The notes below the pieces were generated by a model. It had not been told where the DNA came from. It searched no databases and saw only the letters and a program-made list of their open reading frames with translations. Of a stretch of DNA of 39,629 nucleotides, positions 34,481-39,629 are shown piece after piece (the stretch's first letter is position 1; each line of letters starts with the position of its first letter). Source of the DNA: an uncultured Myxococcales bacterium (GTDB lineage Bacteria; Myxococcota_A; Polyangia; Fen-1088); contig CALAOV010000195.1 of assembly GCA_937889515.1 (NCBI GenBank), positions 1 through 39,629 on the forward strand, given 5' to 3'. The translations under genes were made by a program, and so were the position numbers.

Positions 34481-35569
34481 ATGATTTCAGGCCCCCGCTC
34501 CATCGATTCGGTCTCCCGGGTGCTCGGCGCACCGGTGGTCTTCGCCCTGGCCCTGGCCGTGGGCTGCGCGGGCAAGGGCGACGGGACCGCGGGGGCGGCC
34601 GGGGCTGCGGGAAGCGCGTCCACCGGAAAAGCCGGGGCGGGTGGCACTTCTGCGGGCGGCAGCGCCGGCGGCGCGGTGGGCGCCGCCGGGAACGGAGCCG
34701 CCGGGTCCGGCACGACGGGCAGCGCCGGGACGACGGGCAGCGCCGGAACGACGGGCGCCGCAGGCACGACGGGTACTGCCGGGACGACGGGCGCCGCGGG
34801 CACCACCGGCAGCGCGGGGACGGCTGGCCACGCCGGAACGACCGGCGGCGCCGGGACTGGCGGTAGCGCGGGGACGACCGGCGGCGGGGGAACCACCGGG
34901 GGCGTGGGGAATCCGTGCGCGACGCGGGCGGGGCTGATCTTCTGCGACACCTTCGAGGCCGCGACCTCTACGACGCCGCCCGCCCCCTGGGCGACGACGG
35001 GAACGGTCACCGTCGACAGCACGACCGCCGCCCACAGCGGCAAGAAATCCATTCACATCGGCGACACCACCAACGACTACGACACGCTCCTGGTCCTGCA
35101 CGACGCCGCGGTCCTGCCGGCGCCGGGCGGGCGGTTCTACGTGCGGGTCTTCATGCAGATCTCCATGCCGATGAGCGCCCAGCACAACACCTTCATCCTG
35201 TCGGACCTGTTCGCCGCGCAGGGGAGCGGTAATGCCCTCCGTCTCGGCGAAGACGACAACATGCTGATGTTCACGCTCATGGGCGACACGCACGCCGCGC
35301 TTTCGAACGCCAACTACTACAACGACGGCAAGCCCGGCATCCAGTTCACGCCGGGCGCCTGGACCTGCCTCGAGCTCTTGCTCGACTCCAAGAAACCCGA
35401 GATCGACGTGTGGGTGGGCGGCGTCGAGGTCCCGGACCTTCACCACACCGACTTTCCGATCGACGACTACGACAATCTCCGGTTCGGCTTCGAAAAATAT
35501 GCCGGCCCCGCGATGGACATCTGGTACGACGACATCGCCGTCGGGACGCAGCCGATCGGCTGCAACTGA
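34481..35569 (+). CDS. Lipoprotein with Gly-Thr repeat stalk and ConA-like domain
   Basis: From ATG 34481, 362 residues: lipobox LALAVGC (Cys29), a collagen-like low-complexity stalk (about 36-143, units GTTGSA, GTTGAA), then a beta-sandwich (about 146-362). The globular part starts CATRAGLIFCDTFEA and contains WATTGTVTVD, GRFYVRVFMQISMP, FTPGAWTCLELLLDSKKPEIDVWVGG and FEKYAGPAMDIWYDDIAVG. These are typical of ConA-like/polysaccharide-lyase-type jelly rolls that bind or cut glycans. Cys146/Cys155 and Cys361 could form disulfides. Catalytic residues of a named lyase family cannot be assigned. The stalk would hold the domain away from the membrane. Confidence 0.85.
   Translation: MISGPRSIDSVSRVLGAPVVFALALAVGCAGKGDGTAGAAGAAGSASTGKAGAGGTSAGGSAGGAVGAAGNGAAGSGTTGSAGTTGSAGTTGAAGTTGTAGTTGAAGTTGSAGTAGHAGTTGGAGTGGSAGTTGGGGTTGGVGNPCATRAGLIFCDTFEAATSTTPPAPWATTGTVTVDSTTAAHSGKKSIHIGDTTNDYDTLLVLHDAAVLPAPGGRFYVRVFMQISMPMSAQHNTFILSDLFAAQGSGNALRLGEDDNMLMFTLMGDTHAALSNANYYNDGKPGIQFTPGAWTCLELLLDSKKPEIDVWVGGVEVPDLHHTDFPIDDYDNLRFGFEKYAGPAMDIWYDDIAVGTQPIGCN
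34709..34903. repeat. 18-bp-period tandem repeats encoding the Gly-Thr stalk
   Basis: Imperfect 18-bp units (six residues, for example GTTGSA and GTTGAA) run through residues 77-141 of the lipoprotein gene. They are in frame, so copy changes alter stalk length without a frameshift. Confidence 0.85.
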
Positions 35570-35577
35570 CCTTGCGC

Positions 35578-35583
35578 TATCAT
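35578..35583 (+). promoter_or_regulatory. Putative -10 (TATCAT) overlapping the first GrpB-like ATG
   Basis: TATCAT at 35578-35583 ends 7 nt before GTG 35591. If it is a real -10, transcription begins near that GTG and ATG 35582 would not be in the message. Confidence 0.4.
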
Positions 35584-36118
35584 GCCCGCCGTGAGCCTGG
35601 ACGAAGCCGTCGAAATAGCTGACTACGACCCCCACCTCGCCGGGCGCTTCCGGGGTGAGCGCGATCGCCTGCGCCTCGGCCTGGCGACCGCGACGCTCCG
35701 GTTCGAGCACATCGGGTCGACCGCCGTACCGGGCCTCCGCGGCAGGCCGATCGTCGATCTGATGCTGGGTGGGCCGCCCGCGGCCTGGACCGTCCTCTCC
35801 GAGCTGCGCGCGCGCCTGATCGCGCTCGGCTACGATGACCTCGGGGAGGCCGGCGTGCCCGGGCGGATCTATTTCCGCGGCCGGGCGCTGCGGGCCTTCA
35901 ACGTCGCGCTGGTCGAGCTCGACGGGACCGCCTGGCGTGAAAACATCTTGCTGCGCGATTTTCTGCGCGCACACCCGGGGGAGGCCGCCACCTACGCCGA
36001 GGCCAAGCGGGCGGCGGTCGCGGGCGGCGCCACCACGCTGCTGGCCTACTCGGCGGCCAAGGCGCCCGCGCTGGCCGCCCTCACCGAAAAAGCCCGCGCC
36101 TGGCGGGCGGCCCGCTGA
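35582..36118 (+). CDS. GrpB/UPF0157 family nucleotidyltransferase-like protein
   Basis: The 178-residue product has the family's core: RFEHIGSTAVPGLRGRPIVDLMLGG (about 42-65), the metal-binding GS...D of the polymerase-beta fold, and then GVPGRIYFRGR and a helical C-terminus with HPGEAATYAEAKRAAVAGG. Proteins of this group are linked to coenzyme A biosynthesis (GrpB domain fused to dephospho-CoA kinase in some species), but most lone members have no known substrate. Two starts are possible: ATG 35582, or GTG 35591 (MSLDEAVEIADYD), which fits both the usual N-terminus and the -10 at 35578. The glycosyltransferase gene follows after 23 bp. Confidence 0.87.
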   Translation: MPAVSLDEAVEIADYDPHLAGRFRGERDRLRLGLATATLRFEHIGSTAVPGLRGRPIVDLMLGGPPAAWTVLSELRARLIALGYDDLGEAGVPGRIYFRGRALRAFNVALVELDGTAWRENILLRDFLRAHPGEAATYAEAKRAAVAGGATTLLAYSAAKAPALAALTEKARAWRAAR

Positions 36119-36141
36119 CCATTTCCAACGCCCCGCCCGCC

Positions 36142-37365
36142 GTGCCGCGCCTCCTGCTTTTTTATCACTTCTTCCACCCCGACGACGTCGTGAGCGCGCG
36201 GCTCTATAGCGACCTCGCCGAGGAGCAGCAGCGGCGGGGGTGGGAGGTCACGGTGGTGACCAGCAACCGGCTGTGGCGCGATCCACACGCCGAGCTGCCG
36301 CGTCAGGAGAGCTGGAACGGCATCCAGATCCACCGGGTGTACCGCCCGCCCTGGGATCAGGCGCGGCCGATCGAACGGCTCGCCAATAGTGGCTGGATGG
36401 TGGGCGCCTGGCTGCGCCGCGCGCGCGATCTCGGCAGCTTCGACGCCATCGTGATCGGCTCGGACCCCGCCTTCGCGGCCTTGCTCGCGCTGGGGCTGCG
36501 TCCCCTGCAGCCGCGCGCAGCGATCGTGCACTGGTGCTTCGACCTGTACCCCGAGATTCTCACCGCGGAGGGCGGACGCGCCGTGGAGGTCCTGGGACCG
36601 ATCGCGCGCGGGCTCATGGGCCTGGCCTACCGGCGATTCGACGCGCTCATCGACCTCGGCCCCCGCATGCGCGAGCGGCTGGGGGACTACCGCAGCGGCG
36701 TCCATCAGGAAACGATGGTCCCCTGGGCGCTCACCGAAACGGAGGCGCCCGCGCCCGTCGACGCCACCGCGCGCGCCACGCTCTTTCCCCGCGCGAAGCT
36801 GGCGCTGCTCTATTCGGGAACGATGGGGCGCGCGCACGACTTCGACCTATTTCTGCGGCTGGCGCGGGCCTGTCGCGCCCGATCGGGCGACGCGGTGTCG
36901 GTCTGCTTCGCGGCCCGCGGCAACCGCGCCGACGAGCTGCGCCGCGCGGTCGGGCCCGACGACCACAACGTGGCCTTCGCGCCGTTCGCCGACGAGGCGG
37001 CGCTCCCCGCTCGCCTCGCGGCGGCGGACCTGCACCTGATCAGCCTGCGCGCCGACTGGGCCGGGGTGGTGGTCCCCTCGAAATTCTTTGCCTCGCTCGC
37101 GATCGGGCGACCCGTGATCTACGCGGGGCCCGCGGACTCCGAGATCGCGCAGTGGATCGCCGAGCACGACCTCGGCATTCATCTCACCGAGGAGACCATC
37201 GACGATGCCGCCGGCAAGCTGCAGCGGCTCATCGACAATCCCGCGGCGATCGCACGCTGGCAGGACAACGCGCTCGCCGTCTATCGGCGCGAGTGGTCGA
37301 AGCGGGTGACCTGCGACCGCTGGGATACCCGCTTGCGCGAGCTCGCGTCGCTACGAGCGCAGTAG
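36142..37365 (+). CDS. Glycosyltransferase, GT-B fold (GT4 / WcaI-like)
   Basis: The 407-residue protein starts at GTG 36142. The N-terminal domain has LLLFYHFFHPDDVVSARLYSDLAEEQQRRGWEVTVVTSN, with Tyr/Phe-rich acceptor residues. The C-terminal domain (about 215-400) has ALLYSGTMGRAHDFDLFLRLARACR and the nucleotide-sugar motif VPSKFFASLAIGRPVIYAG, near GIHLTEETIDD. It resembles WcaI-type glycosyltransferases of exopolysaccharide and O-antigen loci. No other polysaccharide genes are adjacent. Its last 15 bp overlap the convergent SprT-like gene. Sugar donor and acceptor cannot be predicted. Confidence 0.88.
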   Translation: MPRLLLFYHFFHPDDVVSARLYSDLAEEQQRRGWEVTVVTSNRLWRDPHAELPRQESWNGIQIHRVYRPPWDQARPIERLANSGWMVGAWLRRARDLGSFDAIVIGSDPAFAALLALGLRPLQPRAAIVHWCFDLYPEILTAEGGRAVEVLGPIARGLMGLAYRRFDALIDLGPRMRERLGDYRSGVHQETMVPWALTETEAPAPVDATARATLFPRAKLALLYSGTMGRAHDFDLFLRLARACRARSGDAVSVCFAARGNRADELRRAVGPDDHNVAFAPFADEAALPARLAAADLHLISLRADWAGVVVPSKFFASLAIGRPVIYAGPADSEIAQWIAEHDLGIHLTEETIDDAAGKLQRLIDNPAAIARWQDNALAVYRREWSKRVTCDRWDTRLRELASLRAQ

Positions 37366-38208
37366 CCGATCGAGGTTCTCCTTCTCCCAGGCGCAAGCGC
37401 GCTGGTAGTCGGGGAACTGCCGCTCCTCGGCCAGGAAGGCCGGCGTGTGAAAGCGCCGGCGGCCGTTCTCCCGCAGGACCTCGTGCTTGCCGTGTAGCAT
37501 CTCATGAAAGACGATCCAGGCCACGAAGTAGTCTGGCACGGAGTCGTGGTCCAGCACCGGGTGAATGCGGATGATGCGGTCCTCGACCGCGAAGCTCCCC
37601 ATCTTGATCGATCGACGCCGCTTTCCGCGCGCCGCATCCGGCCCCCAGGTGATGCGCGCCTCCAGCCCGCCGCCGAAATGCGCGACGTTGAGCCGGCCGA
37701 AGATCGCCTGCAGATCGTGATAGCGACCGGTGGTGCGCAGGGTCAGATTGCGCGGGCGGCGCGTCTGCTGGCGAATGATGTGCTGGTGTTGCTCGATGAA
37801 CTCGCCCAGCAACGTCGACGCCCGCCGGTCGTTGTGCACCACGTAGCGGGCCAGCGCGCGCACCACCCGCGGCTCGGCGCCCACGAACATCTGGTGCAGG
37901 CGGAGCCGGTAGCCGTCCGACTTCCGGCGCACCGAGATCATGCTGTAGTGGTTGTTGGTGAGACGCAGCTCCAGCGTCTTGCCCGGGGGCAAGTAGAGCG
38001 CCAGCCCGGCAGCCATCCGGTCGGTGGTCTCCTCGAGCGTTGGCGTGAGGCGCACCTGGCGCGCGGCGGCCGCCCGGCGCAAAGCGCGCTGGGAGCGACT
38101 GCCGACCACGGCGGGTGCCGCGGCATCTGAGCCGCCGAACGGTAAAGAGAGCTGGTGGGTGCGAGATGTGGGAGCGTCAAACAGCGAACTAGGCGGAGGA
38201 TGCTTCAA
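37351..38208 (-). CDS. SprT-like zinc metallopeptidase
   Basis: The best start is TTG 38208-38206, with GAGAGGG 4-5 nt upstream, giving 285 residues. Longer in-frame extensions lack start codons or support. After a disordered Pro/Ser/Arg-rich N-terminus (about 1-60) comes a beta-rich middle (about 60-140). The SprT domain (about 150-280) carries FHEMLHGKHEV (zinc His235, Glu236, His239), preceded by PDYFVAWIV. A third ligand is probably His254 in RRFHTPAF. Long Arg/Lys stretches (RRPRNLTLRTTGRYHD, GKRRRSIKMGSF) suggest DNA binding, as in SPRTN. Family members degrade DNA-bound or cytoplasmic proteins. The overlapping leader ORF and convergent glycosyltransferase are the neighbours. Confidence 0.8.
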   Translation of the reverse strand: MKHPPPSSLFDAPTSRTHQLSLPFGGSDAAAPAVVGSRSQRALRRAAAARQVRLTPTLEETTDRMAAGLALYLPPGKTLELRLTNNHYSMISVRRKSDGYRLRLHQMFVGAEPRVVRALARYVVHNDRRASTLLGEFIEQHQHIIRQQTRRPRNLTLRTTGRYHDLQAIFGRLNVAHFGGGLEARITWGPDAARGKRRRSIKMGSFAVEDRIIRIHPVLDHDSVPDYFVAWIVFHEMLHGKHEVLRENGRRRFHTPAFLAEERQFPDYQRACAWEKENLDRLLRS

Positions 38209-38300
38209 GTTGCCCTCTCTATCAGCATGCTCCCTCGGTAAGAGCCCGGAAAGCCTATCAACCGTCGCGCTCGGGCGCAAAATACGTACGTGTCCGCCAT
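38205..38300 (-). CDS. Possible 31-aa leader peptide upstream of SprT-like gene
   Basis: From ATG 38300, a 31-codon frame (MADTYVFCARARRLIG...) ends in a TGA that overlaps the TTG start of the SprT-like gene (TTGA at 38205-38208). It may be a translated leader that delivers ribosomes to the weak TTG. TAAAGT lies 6 nt before the ATG, so the message could begin there. The peptide is basic and has no known relative that I can name. It is a proposal, supported by spacing only. Confidence 0.35.
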   Translation of the reverse strand: MADTYVFCARARRLIGFPGSYRGSMLIERAT

Positions 38301-38303
38301 TAT

Positions 38304-38330
38304 TTGACTTTATCTGTGAATAACTGATAC
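38304..38330. promoter_or_regulatory. AT-rich divergent promoter region, SprT-like and sigma54-activator genes
   Basis: On the minus strand, TAAAGT (38312-38307) is 6 nt from ATG 38300. On the plus strand, TTGACT (38304-38309), 16 nt and GATACG (38326-38331) form a weaker promoter about 100 bp before the activator. The rest of the 131-bp stretch 38301-38431 holds nothing else that I can assign. Confidence 0.4.
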
Positions 38331-38431
38331 GGGCCGGCTCGTTTTCGAGCAGCTCGGCCGTTCTTTCGCGCCGATCGCGGCGCGCGAGCGAGCTTCGCAA
38401 CTGGAACGCGCCGCGGACCGACAAAGTGCGC

Positions 38432-39451
38432 ATGCGAGGCGATTTCGAACGCTCGGGGGCCTTCAGCGCAATCATCGGGGACGATCCCGGATTGCGCGCG
38501 GCGCTGGCACGCACCGCGCTGGTGGCCCCCACCGGCACCCCGGTCCTGGTCACTGGCGAGAGCGGGACCGGCAAGGAGCTGCTGGCGCGCGCGCTGCACG
38601 ATCTGGGACCGAATCCGACCGGCCCGTTCGTCGCCGTCAACTGCGGTGCGCTCCCGCGGGAGCTGGCGGAGAGCGAGCTCTTCGGGCACGAGCGTGGCGC
38701 CTTCACCGGCGCGGCCGCGCGCCGAGCCGGGTGGTTCGAGGAGGCCTCGGGGGGAACGCTGGTCCTCGACGAGATCGGGGAGCTGCCGCTCGATCTGCAG
38801 CCCAAGCTCCTGCGCGTCCTCGAATCCGGGAGGCTGCGGCGGGTGGGGGGCGCCGGCGAGATCGCGGTCCGGGTGCGCGTCGTCGCCATGACCTTGCGCG
38901 ATCTGGAGGGCGAGGTGCAACGCCGCACCTTTCGTCCCGACCTTTACTATCGACTGGCCGGCATCTGCGTACGGCTACCGCCGCTGCGCGAGCGGCGGGG
39001 CGACATCGCCGGATTGGCCGAGCATTTTCTGCGCGAGATTGAACCGGAGGTGGGAGAGCGCCAGCTCGAGGCGATCGCGCTGGCCACGCTTACGGCCGCC
39101 GACTGGCCGGGCAACGTTCGCGAGCTGCGCAACGTGATCCGACGGGCGGCCATCCTCACCAGTGGGCGAGCGGACGGGCGAATCGGAGCCGATGCGCTCG
39201 AGCTGCCGCCAGTCGCCCCGTTTCGTCTGGCCGACGCGGGCGCCCCGCTCGAGAATTGCACGGCGTCGATCGCCGCATCGCCGTCGGCCGACGACGCCAT
39301 CCGGATCGACGGTCGCACCTTCGACCAGATCGAGCGCGAGGTGTTCTCCTGGGCCCTTCGTCGCAACGCCGGTAGCCGTCGCCGCGCGGCGCGCGCGCTA
39401 GACGTCGCGCGCTCCACCTTCTGCGACAAGGTCCGCCGCTACTGCCTTTGA
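38432..39451 (+). CDS. Sigma54 activator without a sensor domain
   Basis: From ATG 38432 (GTG 38426 also possible), 339 residues. The AAA+ domain begins almost at once (about 10-245): GESGTGKE (42-49), [14 protein letters not shown] with GAFTGA intact (89-94), Walker [11 protein letters not shown], and [11 protein letters not shown]-type motif as [17 protein letters not shown] short Ser/Ala/Asp linker and a Fis-type helix-turn-helix (about 300-337, [26 protein letters not shown]) follow. There is no receiver, FHA or GAF domain, so it resembles PspF-type activators. A sensor-II-like AATNRDL is altered to AMTLRDL. Activity would depend on expression or a partner. Divergent from the SprT-like gene. 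Confidence 0.9.
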   Translation: MRGDFERSGAFSAIIGDDPGLRAALARTALVAPTGTPVLVTGESGTGKELLARALHDLGPNPTGPFVAVNCGALPRELAESELFGHERGAFTGAAARRAGWFEEASGGTLVLDEIGELPLDLQPKLLRVLESGRLRRVGGAGEIAVRVRVVAMTLRDLEGEVQRRTFRPDLYYRLAGICVRLPPLRERRGDIAGLAEHFLREIEPEVGERQLEAIALATLTAADWPGNVRELRNVIRRAAILTSGRADGRIGADALELPPVAPFRLADAGAPLENCTASIAASPSADDAIRIDGRTFDQIEREVFSWALRRNAGSRRRAARALDVARSTFCDKVRRYCL

Positions 39452-39459
39452 ACGGCGGG

Positions 39460-39629
39460 CTACGGTGGCGGCGCCACCGCCGCCTCCGGAGGCGGAGGCG
39501 GAGGCGGAGGCGGAGGCGGTGGCGGAGGCGGTGGTTGCTCGGCCGGGGCAGGCGCACCGGCTTCCGCGACGACCGGCGGCGAACCGTTTCCGTGCCAGCC
39601 TCCGGGCGGCGGATTTCCCGGCGGCGGGG
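39460..39629 (-). CDS. C-terminal part of a Pro-rich protein (3' partial gene, truncated by contig end)
   Basis: On the minus strand an open frame enters from the right edge and ends at TAG 39462-39460. It reads PPPGNPPPGGWHGNGSPPVVAEAGAPAPAEQ, then a run of 15 Pro and EAAVAPPP. The Pro run is encoded by alternating CCG/CCT codons, which appear on the plus strand as GGCGGA repeats. The start lies outside the window, so no function can be given. It is 8 bp from the convergent sigma54 activator stop. Confidence 0.6.
   Translation of the reverse strand, partial: PPPGNPPPGGWHGNGSPPVVAEAGAPAPAEQPPPPPPPPPPPPPPPPEAAVAPPP
39478..39533. repeat. GGCGGA/GGAGGC microsatellite near contig end
   Basis: A purine-rich run of repeated GGCGGAGGC-type hexamers, with a few GGT, codes for the Pro run on the minus strand. 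Such repeats commonly break short-read assemblies and explain why the contig stops about 100 bp later. Confidence 0.85.

Noticed and set aside
34642-34647. TGGCAC as a possible sigma54 -24 element
   Set aside because: It lies inside the lipoprotein coding region and no TTGC(A/T) follows at the required spacing. No convincing -24/-12 pair was found anywhere, despite three sigma54 activators.
26451-39533. Tandem repeats as a possible CRISPR array
   Set aside because: All repeats found are in-frame coding microsatellites without unique spacers, and there is no cas gene.

Overview
The window is a piece of a very GC-rich (about 70% by eye) bacterial chromosome, most likely from a Myxococcota (Polyangia-type) organism and probably a draft or metagenome contig. 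The lineage signs are three sigma54 activators in 40 kb, a Ser/Thr kinase with a PEGA tail, an ECF sigma-FecR/TPR pair, and several lipoproteins with Gly/Ala/Thr-rich linkers. Bases 1-44 are not genomic: they are Illumina TruSeq/P5 adapter joined to a truncated gene. The right end stops in a GGCGGA-type repeat inside a second truncated gene. No tRNA, rRNA, insertion sequence, prophage or CRISPR was seen. Genes are packed tightly, and no gene-free stretch exceeds about 220 bp.

Layout. 45-3621 (+): end of an outer-membrane-like protein, ECF sigma factor, FecR/TPR protein and vWA lipoprotein, probably one envelope-signalling unit. 3633-6700 (-): YbjN-like protein, cystathionine beta-synthase and a cystathionine gamma-lyase/synthase (reverse transsulfuration). 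6742-7989 (+): zinc-ribbon/coiled-coil membrane protein. 7982-12529 (-): DUF423 protein, NtrX-like sigma54 regulator, arginine N-succinyltransferase, polysaccharide deacetylase, SSB. 12592-17218 (+): lytic transglycosylase, small beta-rich protein, secreted beta-helix protein, DUF2252 protein. 17228-19863 (-): VapBC pair 1, RlpA, NtrC-like regulator. 19890-21671 (+): HisC and a lipoprotein. 21691-30418 (-): orphan TAXI protein, lipoprotein, class II aldolase, subtilisin-like lipoprotein, secreted esterase, Ser/Thr kinase. 30551-31167 (+): VapBC pair 2. 31199-31705 (-): unknown protein. 31844-37365 (+): polytopic membrane protein, MalQ, ConA-like lipoprotein, GrpB-like protein, glycosyltransferase. 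37351-38300 (-): SprT-like metalloprotease and a possible leader peptide. 38432-39451 (+): sigma54 activator without a sensor domain. 39460-end (-): end of a Pro-rich protein.

The theme is envelope and cell-surface biology (peptidoglycan enzymes, secreted hydrolases, lipoproteins, sigma/kinase signalling) mixed with housekeeping metabolism. The most interesting signal lies between the genes. About ten starts lack a Shine-Dalgarno sequence and instead carry a TAnnnT hexamer 6-8 nt before the start codon, which predicts leaderless mRNAs. Both toxin-antitoxin operons fit this pattern, with operator-like repeats over the promoter. A smaller set of genes has strong AGGAGG-type sites, so two initiation modes seem to coexist.
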